Below are positions 1 to 6,758 of a DNA stretch of 41,688 nt, one piece after another. A program made the position numbers and the translations under genes. Each line of letters starts with the position of its first letter. The stretch's first letter is position 1. The DNA is from Faecalicatena fissicatena. Its GTDB lineage: Bacteria; Bacillota; Clostridia; Lachnospirales; Lachnospiraceae. The notes under the pieces were generated by a model. The model was given only the letters and a program-made list of their open reading frames with translations, was not told the DNA's origin and searched no databases. Where the stretch lies: positions 1 to 41,688 of the forward strand of contig LDAQ01000083.1 of the NCBI GenBank assembly GCA_001028025.1, in the 5' to 3' direction.

Positions 1-47
1 TACTTTAGAGGGATCATATCAGTTTCTTTTACGGGCTTTTTTATCAT
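1..47 (-). CDS. Start of an unidentified gene leaving the window
   Basis: An ATG at 45-47 on the minus strand is preceded by an AAGGAG ribosome binding site at 55-60 with a 7-nt spacer. Fifteen codons remain in the window (MIKKPVKETDMIPLK) without a stop. It begins 45 bases after the stop of the broken ABC-3C ATPase and could be a further member of that operon or the next locus. The fragment is too short to name a family. Confidence 0.55.
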   Translation of the reverse strand, partial: MIKKPVKETDMIPLK

Positions 48-92
48 AAATGATCTCCTTATCAAGGCTATTTTAATTGCCAGTCACTTTTA

Positions 93-812
93 TCAAACCG
101 GAATAAATCCAGTTCGATCAATATCCGGATTACCAGTAAAATAATGATATGTAATTCCGTGCAAATCTGCAGGTGGTGTTTCATTATCAAATACTATAAT
201 CTGACAATCTGTAGAACATTTAGCTAAGTTATTAAAGAAAGAGTTCTTTACACTTTTACTAACTTCTTCATTTTTTTCATTATTCCGCTTATCCTTTTCT
301 TTGTAGGTTGTAAGTGGAGAATCTAAGACCACAAATCCAGGATGTGGAAGACCCTTTTGCTTACAGTATAGCAAAATCGCAATTATAAAAGAAGAATTAA
401 TAATAGCTCTTGCCCCTTTACCATAAGAGGCTTTTGTCTTGCTATTGACAATTACATCGTTATCTTTTTTGTTAAAGAAAACCGTATTTTCACAACTAAT
501 ATCAATAAAGTTCCAATCTTCAAGTAACCCTTGAATAAGATTGCAAAACTCTTCCATAAGTTCGTCTGGCAATTTCTTTATTTCCACTTTATTGGATGTA
601 GCCTTGGTATTGTCGATTCTCTCATTAAGCTCTTGAATACGATTTTGTGTATCATACAGTTTCTTTTTGTTATTTTGAATAGCATTCGCTTTATCTCGAA
701 TTTTTTGATACTGCTCATGCTCCATCAACGCTTTTGATATCTGTCCTGTCTGACTTTCCAATTTGCTTTCGATGGATTTAATGTTTTCCTGCTGCTTTTC
801 AACGCTTCTTTC
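93..812 (-). pseudogene. ABC-3C ATPase, C-terminal part, cut off by IS66
   Basis: This is the C-terminal 3' portion (about 237 codons) of the Rad50-like ABC ATPase whose N-terminal part lies at 3552-4712. Visible features are a coiled-coil segment, a signature-like region (YGKGARAIINSS), a Walker B-like strand ending in VLDSPLTTY, and a late FDNE segment consistent with the last ATPase motifs. It has no start or ribosome binding site of its own and reads open from the left end of the IS66 element. Joined to the upstream part across one copy of the 8-bp duplication it stays in frame (the codon AG|C is rebuilt), giving 622 residues in total. The ATPase site needs both halves, so this piece should be inactive alone. 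Only a weak internal restart (TTG near 761) is available. Confidence 0.88.
805..812. repeat. IS66 target site duplication, left copy
   Basis: CTTCTTTC directly abuts the left inverted repeat of the IS66 element and is identical to 3556-3563. Eight bases is the usual duplication length for the IS66 family. Confidence 0.95.
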
Positions 813-828
813 GTAAGCGCAAAATAAT
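813..828. repeat. IS66 terminal inverted repeat, left
   Basis: GTAAGCGCAAAATAAT is a perfect inverted match to 3540-3555; weaker similarity continues to about 840 (CCTACGCTATTG against TCGACGGATTG). GTAAGCG is a typical IS66 terminus. Confidence 0.95.
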
Positions 829-849
829 CCTACGCTATTGACAAAATAT

Positions 850-876
850 CGCTTGCACCAAAGATAGATGCAAGCG
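850..876 (-). terminator. Hairpin after tnpC
   Basis: CGCTTGCA (850-857) pairs perfectly with TGCAAGCG (869-876) around an 11-nt loop, 12 bases past the tnpC stop. On the minus strand it is followed by ATATTTTG, a modest T tract. It probably ends the IS66 transcript and limits read-through into the interrupted ATPase remnant. Confidence 0.6.
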
Positions 877-888
877 TTTTACTCTATT

Positions 889-2505
889 TTAGTTTTGACA
901 GCTAGCTTTGGCAGCTTCGCTCCAGGGTGTAAGTTGCTCTAGCAACTCATCTGACATGCCTTCGTTTGGCCGTTGTGTCAATAGATACGTTAGATATTTA
1001 TAGGTGTTCAAATCATTCGCTTTAGCCATTTCAACCATGGTGTATACCATAGCACTGGCGGTTGCTCCTTTGGGACTAGCACTGAATAGCCAGTTTTTCC
1101 TACCTACAGTAAATGGTCTGATGGCATTTTCACTAAGATTATTGGAAAAACTGCAGTGACCGTCTTCAAGATAGGTCATAAGTGTGTCTTTCCGATTTTG
1201 GGCATAGTTCACCGCTTTATCAAAGCGGGTGCCTTTGACTGGTTTCTGCTGATCCAACCAGTTCCAGAATGCTTCAAGAACAGCTTTTTCTTTCGTGAGG
1301 CGGAATTCCTTTCTTTGGTCAGCAGAATGATTTTTGGCTTTTGAGTACCGTTCGCATTCAAAAAGCTTGGAACAGAACTGAACCCCCTGTACTGCTGGTA
1401 TGCTGTAATCATACTCCTTACCTTTTGGCACAGCATCTATGAAATAACGCCTAGTGTGCGACCAGCATGAGCATCGTTTGATGCCAGGGAGATTGTTATA
1501 TCCCTGATAACCATCCGTCTCCAGATATCCAGAAAAGCCACCCAGAAAGCTTTCTGCATTGTACTTGGCTCGTGTCTCTGTATAATGGTAGAGCACAATC
1601 GGTGGAAGGCCATCCTCTCCACTGCGAAACAGCCACATCCAGGAATCGGTTTCCGGATTACGTTCCGGTTCTTTTAATACTTGGACCCGTGTTTCATCTG
1701 CCATAAGATACTGCCTCCCCCGCAGCTGACGATGGAAGTAATCATAAACAGGACTGAAATAGTGTTCCGCACAATAAATAACCCAGTTAGCAAGTGTCCC
1801 ACGATTTAAGGCAACACCAAGCTGTGACCAATCCTGCTCTTGCCTTTTCAGCGGCATACCATTCTGATATTTCTGGTTCATAACCCAGGCAACTACAGAT
1901 TCAGATGCATAGCTCCCAGGAATCAGTGCATCCGTAACAGGGGCTTTCACAAAGATCTGTTCATCAGGGTTTTCCTCTGATACAGCGCACTCTGGACATT
2001 TGTATGTTTCACGATAAATATTTACAACTTTACCCTTTGCAGGTATGAAACGGAATTCATGACGAACGAATTCTTTGCCTATACATTCTATCTGCGTACC
2101 ACAGGAGGGACAGTTTCTTTCTTCCTCTGGTAAAGAAATGATTTCATCACAGGATGGTACATTTTTAAAGAGTTCTGCATGAGTACGTTTCGCTTTACGT
2201 TTATGGGCTGGAACAGTGATATCATCTGGCAGTTCAAGATTCCAGCTACTGTCAGCTTCCTGTTCAGCTTCGTCGAAAAGATTCAGCTGTCCATCGACTT
2301 CCTTACGTTTTTCGCTGGAAGTACCAAAGAGTTTCTTCGTAAGATATTCAATCTGCTGACGAAGATTTTCCTTCTCAAGGCGGTCTGCTTCTAAGGTCTT
2401 TTGCAAAGACTTGATCCGCTCTGTCTGTGTGGTAAGGGTTATATTCAGTTGACTGATCGTATCCTTATATTCGAGGATTTTTGAATCTTTTGAATTGCCA
2501 GCCAT
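889..2505 (-). CDS. tnpC: IS66 transposase TnpC (DDE)
   Basis: This 538-residue protein is the catalytic transposase of the IS66 element. An N-terminal leucine-rich coiled coil (about 15-60) leads to a zinc-binding segment with C132/C135 and C170/C173, then an RNase H-like DDE core with D270 (in LMADE), D331 (in LETDGYQGY) and E459 (in NNLSENAIRP). This is the family arrangement and length. The ATG has an AAGGAG site at 2516-2521, and the arm of a 16-bp hairpin overlaps that site, suggesting control of TnpC translation. The C-terminal region carries the usual KANDLNTYKYL segment. All three catalytic acids are present, so the element looks capable of transposing. Confidence 0.97.
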   Translation of the reverse strand: MAGNSKDSKILEYKDTISQLNITLTTQTERIKSLQKTLEADRLEKENLRQQIEYLTKKLFGTSSEKRKEVDGQLNLFDEAEQEADSSWNLELPDDITVPAHKRKAKRTHAELFKNVPSCDEIISLPEEERNCPSCGTQIECIGKEFVRHEFRFIPAKGKVVNIYRETYKCPECAVSEENPDEQIFVKAPVTDALIPGSYASESVVAWVMNQKYQNGMPLKRQEQDWSQLGVALNRGTLANWVIYCAEHYFSPVYDYFHRQLRGRQYLMADETRVQVLKEPERNPETDSWMWLFRSGEDGLPPIVLYHYTETRAKYNAESFLGGFSGYLETDGYQGYNNLPGIKRCSCWSHTRRYFIDAVPKGKEYDYSIPAVQGVQFCSKLFECERYSKAKNHSADQRKEFRLTKEKAVLEAFWNWLDQQKPVKGTRFDKAVNYAQNRKDTLMTYLEDGHCSFSNNLSENAIRPFTVGRKNWLFSASPKGATASAMVYTMVEMAKANDLNTYKYLTYLLTQRPNEGMSDELLEQLTPWSEAAKASCQN

Positions 2506-2515
2506 AGGTTTTCTG

Positions 2516-2561
2516 CTCCTTTTTCTATGCTTTTATTTTACCATAAAAAGCATAGAAAAAG
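2516..2561 (-). promoter_or_regulatory. Long hairpin overlapping the tnpC ribosome binding site
   Basis: Bases 2519-2534 and 2546-2561 form a perfect 16-bp inverted repeat with an 11-nt loop. On the minus strand its 3' arm runs into the AAGGAG of tnpC (2516-2521). In tnpB-tnpC mRNA it could hide part of the ribosome binding site or slow read-through. Confidence 0.6.
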
Positions 2562-2657
2562 AAGCACAAAATCCAGTATTTACAGGGGGTTCGGTCCTCT
2601 TTGGGGATGTGGAAAAGTATCCACTTTTCGATAAAAAGATGTGGACTTTTTCCACAG

Positions 2658-3002
2658 TTAATCCGTAGGCTTGAATGCTTTTGGCTGTTCAATTTCAAGA
2701 CCCGACATGAGCCAGTCGAATTGCTGCCAGGTTAGCCGTCTTACCTCCAGCTGGTTTCTTGGCCAGCGGAATCTTCCCTGAACTTCCATCCTCTTATACA
2801 GAAGTACAAATCCGTCAGATTCCCAAAGAAGCGCTTTGACTCTATCACAGCGTTTGCCGCAGAAAAGATAAAGTGCGCTCCGTCTCGGATCCATATGCAA
2901 CTGCTGTTCCACGATTGCGCACAGACCGTCAATAGATTTCCGCATATCCGTTCGTCCGGTTACTATAAAGATTTCATCGGCGGCTGTGATATCACCTAAC
3001 AT
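2658..3002 (-). CDS. tnpB: IS66 accessory protein TnpB (Orf2)
   Basis: The product is 114 residues, the usual TnpB length. It carries the hallmark features of the family: the GRTDMRKSIDGL segment near the N terminus, LYLFCGKRCDRVKALLWESDG in the middle (read here as two overlapping short motifs, CGKRCDRVK and LLWESDG), and a GRFRWPR segment. TnpB is required with TnpA and TnpC for IS66 transposition, but its biochemical role is not settled. The ATG at 3002 is chosen over an upstream in-frame start because AAGGAG sits 5 nt before it and because it gives family length. It overlaps the end of tnpA by 7 bases, consistent with translational coupling. Confidence 0.95.
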   Translation of the reverse strand: MLGDITAADEIFIVTGRTDMRKSIDGLCAIVEQQLHMDPRRSALYLFCGKRCDRVKALLWESDGFVLLYKRMEVQGRFRWPRNQLEVRRLTWQQFDWLMSGLEIEQPKAFKPTD

Positions 3003-3406
3003 TCGAGCTCCTTCATTGCACGGAGTGTCTGAGACAAAAGAAGTGGATCTGTTCCGTTTGGAATAGACAGGATACATCTACCAACTGAAAGTTTCATGGC
3101 CGGCATATCCAGTACCGGCACACTGCTGTTAGATGCAGTATCAAGTGCAAGTTCAGATTGACTGCATATATCGGGATTTTTAAAATCAACTTTTACAACT
3201 TCCTGTTTTTCAGATGCGTCATAACTACGACCAGTCACGGATGGCAAATCGGCGCATCCTTTTTGGCGAAGTCTTTTTACCCAGTTGTAAAATGTCCCCG
3301 GCTTGATATTGTGTTGTACACACCACTGATGATCCGTGAGACCACTTTGGCGACATTCCATAATTAATCGGTATTGTTCCTGTGCAGGTGTTCTGGTACT
3401 TTTCAT
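2996..3406 (-). CDS. tnpA: IS66 accessory protein TnpA (helix-turn-helix)
   Basis: This 136-residue protein is the first gene of the IS66 element. Its N-terminal half holds a helix-turn-helix of the transposase Orf1 type (SGLTDHQWCVQHNIKPGTFY, then NWVKRLRQKG), used in family members to bind element DNA. The C-terminal half has low complexity and ends in the short region that overlaps tnpB. The start at 3406 is preferred because GGAGG lies 8 nt before it; the longer reading frame from 3448 has no such site. The gene begins about 150 bases inside the right terminal repeat, where its promoter should lie. Confidence 0.92.
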   Translation of the reverse strand: MKSTRTPAQEQYRLIMECRQSGLTDHQWCVQHNIKPGTFYNWVKRLRQKGCADLPSVTGRSYDASEKQEVVKVDFKNPDICSQSELALDTASNSSVPVLDMPAMKLSVGRCILSIPNGTDPLLLSQTLRAMKELEC

Positions 3407-3539
3407 GAGCAATTCCTCCATAACATAATTAGAGTAAAATACTCGCATCTATCATTTCTATCAAAAGAAAATGAAGTGAAATGCTTGCATTCTCTAACAA
3501 TAATTATGAACTGGATTTTGGGGCAAAACAATCCGTCGA

Positions 3540-3555
3540 ATTATTTTGCGCTTAC
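3540..3555. repeat. IS66 terminal inverted repeat, right
   Basis: ATTATTTTGCGCTTAC is the exact reverse complement of 813-828 and ends directly at the right copy of the 8-bp target duplication. Confidence 0.95.
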
Positions 3556-4712
3556 CTTCTTTCAATCTCTACTAATTCTTTTTCAAAATCATCGATAGTT
3601 CCTTGCAAATCAGTTAAATGCACATTAAGTTTTGCCTTTTCTTTATCTATTGCAATAAAATAAATTTCCTTGTTTTCTTCGGGTGATTTCATAGTGGAAT
3701 AGCATATGGGACATTTAACATCAGCCAGTTGCCCTGTATAATCATGTGCTTGCTCAATAAAACCCAAGCGTTCAATATCTGACTGATAATTTTTCTTGAG
3801 TAATTTAAATTTTGATAAGTTATCTGCAATTCTACCTCGATCTCTCATTATTAAATCGAGTTGTGCCAAACTTTTTTTACGGTCTGTTTCAAATTCTTCA
3901 ACGAGAATACGCTGCTGTTTTATCGAACTCTCAATTTCTTTTATAATTTCAGATACATGCTGTGGTACATAGCCACCTAAAGTGCCCTCGGCCTCTGCAA
4001 TATCTTTTTGTAAATCACTGAAAATCAAAGTTAATTCTTCAATTGCTCCTTTGATTTGTGCTTTTTTTATCTCTACACCTTCTGATTTAATATATTTTTC
4101 ATAGTCTAAACCGGATAACACAGTAAAGAAAGATGCAACCTCAAGTGTTGAGTTTTTATCTCGTTTTGTATCTCCCATAAAAATAGGAGAATTTTTTTGA
4201 ACAATACGAGTCTCATTCATCATCATTAAGTAGACAAATTTTCTGAATGTAAAGGCTCCCGTTTCTCCTTTGGTGCAATTTCGCAGTATGTTTCTATAAG
4301 AACATCTGCATAGCGACAATAGCTTGGATGACAAGCTGTTTTTAGCCTTAGAATCACATGACAATGATTCATAACTTGTATTATCTAAATTATCTAAATG
4401 TTCTATATCTGAATAAAAGAAATAAATATCATTCTTTTGGCTCTCTTTTAAACTTCTTTTTAAAGTCAGACTCTGACTTGCAGATTTATCAAAAAACTCT
4501 AGCAATACCCATTCATAGCCTCTTGCTTCATTGGGTATTTCTGGCGTGTCAGAAGCACCTAAAATATAATTGATACATTCATATGCAAAAGATTTTCCAG
4601 TATCAGAGGCACCAGCTACAACATTTAGACCAATATTAAAATCCAAAAAAGCATCTGTTTTGCCAACCCCTTGTAAAAGCAACTTTTTAATTTCAAATCC
4701 TACCTTTGTCAC
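3552..4712 (-). pseudogene. ABC-3C ATPase, N-terminal part, truncated by IS66
   Basis: This is the N-terminal 386 residues of a Rad50/SMC-like ABC ATPase. A Walker A motif, GASDTGKS, sits at residues 34-41, followed by a long coiled-coil region and a zinc-hook-like CPIC at about 334-337. Such ATPases drive ABC-three-component conflict systems. The frame enters the IS66 right end and stops at once (TAA at 3552-3554), so the Walker B and signature region is lost; it survives at 93-812. The GTG start at 4712 is chosen because GGAGG lies 7-8 nt upstream and it follows the stop of the middle component by one base. A truncated protein could still be made, but ATP hydrolysis should be lost. Confidence 0.9.
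3556..3563. repeat. IS66 target site duplication, right copy
   Basis: CTTCTTTC follows the right inverted repeat and is identical to 805-812. In the uninterrupted gene it encodes part of a Glu-Arg-Ser stretch in the coiled coil. Confidence 0.95.
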
Positions 4713-4713
4713 C

Positions 4714-5196
4714 TCAATCACCTCCTACAACTGTGCTATCCTCAAATTCTCCTGCCCATTTTCCAATGTTCCTATCTACATATTTGTATATCTGTTTATC
4801 AGTTTGATTTAAAAAGAATTCATTAACGATATTAATATTTTTCTTGAGCTGCTCAACATAACCATTTTCAAAAAGTGATATAAAGTGGTGTGTTAAATGG
4901 TTGCTTTGATAATAAATTCCTGTCTTTGTGTATTTTACTCCAACAAGACCTTTGGCAATTATCACTTTCAGACCTTTATTAATCAAATCTCTTTTTATGG
5001 CTATTTCTGATGAGTGATTAGGATTATCTGGATGTAGGCTTTCTTGTGTCTTATCTAAGTCTCTTAAATGCAATGAAAAATAATCGTAGTACAGTATTCT
5101 TTGAAAACTCATTCTTTTTTGGCAAATGTCCAAGATAAATAAAACTCGTATACCGACTTCCTCTGGTGAGTTAAATATCTGTACTTTTTTGTTCAC
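4714..5196 (-). CDS. ABC-3C middle component-like protein
   Basis: This 160-residue soluble protein lies between the nuclease effector and the ATPase. It has no membrane segment. The N-terminal part (SPEEVGIRVLFILDIC) looks like the small winged-helix-type start of ABC-3C middle components, followed by a helical region (RILYYDYFSLHLRDL) and HPDNPNHSSE, a pattern I associate with that family. In these systems the middle component is thought to bridge ATPase and effector. A GTG at 5196 with GAGGTG 8 nt upstream is the likely start; a TTG two codons earlier is possible. It overlaps the effector gene by 26 bases and is followed one base after its stop by the ATPase. The assignment rests on pattern and position. 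Confidence 0.72.
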   Translation of the reverse strand: MNKKVQIFNSPEEVGIRVLFILDICQKRMSFQRILYYDYFSLHLRDLDKTQESLHPDNPNHSSEIAIKRDLINKGLKVIIAKGLVGVKYTKTGIYYQSNHLTHHFISLFENGYVEQLKKNINIVNEFFLNQTDKQIYKYVDRNIGKWAGEFEDSTVVGGD

Positions 5197-6274
5197 TTTC
5201 AACCCACCTCATTTCTCCATCATTTACTAGATCGTGACACATACCACTCTTTTCTAAAATAGATATATCACTTAGTTCTGAAGTTTTTATTGGTAACAGC
5301 TGTGCTCGCTCTATGGTAGAGTCTACTCTATTTAAATCTTGATCATATGTTGCCTCACAAGTATTAATGACTCCGTGATAAACTTGATTCTTTAGGTCAT
5401 CATATACATCGTCATTAATGAATTCATCTCGGGTGAAACGCTGCAAAGCTCGTGCATTGTGAAAGCTCTCTCTTTGACGCTTAAAATGTCCATGCAACTT
5501 TCTAACTGTTTTAAGTGTTTCAATATCTGTAATTTTTTTCTTCTCATGTTGAGAGTATGCCTGCATCAGCTGACACACATATTCCATAGTCACTTCATCT
5601 GATTCAAGCTCATCCTGTGGCTTTCGTACACGAGGTCTTTTCCTTAATCCACCACCGAAATGATATTTATACCAACTTGTTTTGGAAAACTGCTCCAACA
5701 AAGTTTGAGGGGCGATTTCAGAAACAATACTGAAATCAAAATTTGTTACATACTCTTTTATTGAGTCGTTTAAAGGCAATCCATCTGCTACTATTTTTCT
5801 TTTCGGTTTGCAATATTTGTCCCATGTCTCTATTAACTGAGAGTTTATCCTTTTCGGATGTTCTACTAATTCCCTTAAATCCTGACCAATACCATTACTG
5901 GCAACAATAAAATATTTTCTTGGCATGTTGTACTTTCCAATCATCGTATAATAACAGAGTTTGCCAAACTCAGACATATACACTGATGGAGATAACGGCT
6001 CCTTATAGCGTTTGCATTGAAAAATATCAAATGTTTGCATTGTGTCATCTAAATAAGCCACAATGTCCCTACCTGAATCTTTTGATCCCCCCATTTGTGC
6101 CACATTTTTATAATGCTCACCGTTAGCTAAATAACCAGAGGCCCATTGGCAGACAATATCTTCGAATTCTCCAGCTTCAATGGTTCGTAATCGGTCTAGG
6201 GGATTAATAGATACATCAAAAATACGGCTAGTATCTTGAGGCGGTTCAACTGGTGGTAAAGGAATAATATTCAT
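5171..6274 (-). CDS. ABC-3C effector with PD-(D/E)XK nuclease domain
   Basis: The protein has 367 residues. Residues about 32-160 look like a Mrr/restriction-endonuclease-like fold: an acidic helix (EFEDIVCQWA, E36/E38), GSKDSGRDIVAY with D70, and a strand ending FQCKRYK with the Q86-x-K88 signature. The rest is a helical region without obvious motifs that probably docks to the middle component, as the C-terminal domains of ABC-3C effectors do. The predicted role is cutting DNA (or another nucleic acid) when the ATPase senses invading DNA. The start has GGGGAGG 8 nt upstream and overlaps the preceding gene by four bases (ATGA). With its ATPase broken, this nuclease is probably silent or uncontrolled. 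No biochemical specificity can be read from the sequence. Confidence 0.8.
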   Translation of the reverse strand: MNIIPLPPVEPPQDTSRIFDVSINPLDRLRTIEAGEFEDIVCQWASGYLANGEHYKNVAQMGGSKDSGRDIVAYLDDTMQTFDIFQCKRYKEPLSPSVYMSEFGKLCYYTMIGKYNMPRKYFIVASNGIGQDLRELVEHPKRINSQLIETWDKYCKPKRKIVADGLPLNDSIKEYVTNFDFSIVSEIAPQTLLEQFSKTSWYKYHFGGGLRKRPRVRKPQDELESDEVTMEYVCQLMQAYSQHEKKKITDIETLKTVRKLHGHFKRQRESFHNARALQRFTRDEFINDDVYDDLKNQVYHGVINTCEATYDQDLNRVDSTIERAQLLPIKTSELSDISILEKSGMCHDLVNDGEMRWVESEQKSTDI

Positions 6275-6531
6275 TTTACTTGCCTCCCCTCGCCACTATC
6301 TTGTTTTTTATACCTCTGCTGCCCCGATGAAGTCTTTTCTATAGGGACAACGCTTATATCATCATTCTTTATATAATTGAGGAATAAAGTGCCCAGAAGG
6401 AGTCGGTCACTACGAGAAATTCTGTTCCATTCATAACCCTTAAATAGATCACGAGCAAGAAAAATCTCACCATCATTAAGGTTTTTAAGTTCACTCTTTG
6501 CAATATCTAATAATTCATTAACTGACAGCAC
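6271..6531 (-). CDS. DUF1413-like small protein, first gene of the ABC-3C operon
   Basis: This 86-residue acidic-to-basic protein begins at a GTG (6531) with GGGAGG 7 nt upstream; a longer frame would use the ribosome binding site itself as coding. The core motif LNDGEIFLARDLFKGYEWNRI and then SRSDRLLLGTLFLNYI resembles the DUF1413 family found in Firmicutes. The function of that family is not established. The tail is polar and basic (GQQRYKKQDSGEGRQVK). Its stop overlaps the effector start (ATGA), so it is co-translated with the nuclease gene. It may be a regulator or accessory of the system, or simply sit under the same promoter. Confidence 0.75.
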   Translation of the reverse strand: MLSVNELLDIAKSELKNLNDGEIFLARDLFKGYEWNRISRSDRLLLGTLFLNYIKNDDISVVPIEKTSSGQQRYKKQDSGEGRQVK

Positions 6532-6580
6532 AATTATACCTCCCAATTAGAACAACGATAACAACAACATTGTTAGTATA

Positions 6581-6609
6581 ATTGTATAACTTTTCCAAGC
6601 AATTTTCAA
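6581..6609 (-). promoter_or_regulatory. Sigma-A type promoter for the ABC-3C operon
   Basis: On the minus strand TTGAAA (6604-6609) and TACAAT (6581-6586) are separated by 17 bases, upstream of the GTG at 6531. Between the -10 and the start lies a GTTGTT-rich stretch with a small dyad (AACAATGTTGTT) that could be an operator. Confidence 0.65.
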
Positions 6610-6673
6610 CATCAAATCTATGTTTTGTATATAAATTTACATATTATTTAGAAATGTTTTTCTACTGCCAACA

Positions 6674-6699
6674 ATAAAACCCTCGGCACACACCGAAGG
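6674..6699 (-). terminator. Terminator after the recombinase operon
   Basis: CCTTCGG and CCGAGGG pair over 7 bp (one G-U) and are followed on the minus strand by TTTTATTG. It separates the recombinase genes from the ABC-3C promoter, and the ICE end probably lies close to here. Confidence 0.7.
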
Positions 6700-6721
6700 C
6701 TTTAGTCTTAGCAGTTCCATC

Positions 6722-6750
6722 ATAGGAGCGGGGAATACCCCCACTCCTAT
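6722..6750 (-). other. GC-rich hairpin behind the last recombinase gene
   Basis: ATAGGAG-GGGG and CCCC-CTCCTAT arms form a near-perfect stem 8 bases past the recombinase stop. No T tract follows directly, so it may work with the 6674-6699 terminator, stabilise the mRNA 3' end, or mark the element end. Confidence 0.5.
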
Positions 6751-6758
6751 TTTACTGC

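Larger units (their letters stand above)
813..3555 (-). mobile_element. Complete IS66-family insertion sequence (2743 bp)
   Basis: The element runs from the GTAAGCGC terminus at 813 to its inverted copy ending at 3555. The first 16 bases of both ends are identical and the match continues imperfectly. It carries the canonical IS66 trio on the minus strand, tnpA, tnpB and tnpC, in that order and with no visible disruption. The flanking 8-bp CTTCTTTC copies match exactly, so the insertion looks recent and simple. It lies inside an ABC-3C ATPase gene in the same orientation. Length, gene order, GTAA terminus and duplication length all fit the IS66 family; I cannot name the exact ISfinder entry. 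Confidence 0.96.

Noticed and set aside
93..761. The 222-codon frame as an independent gene
   Set aside because: Its TTG start has no ribosome binding site and the frame joins exactly to the ATPase N-terminal part when the IS66 element is removed.
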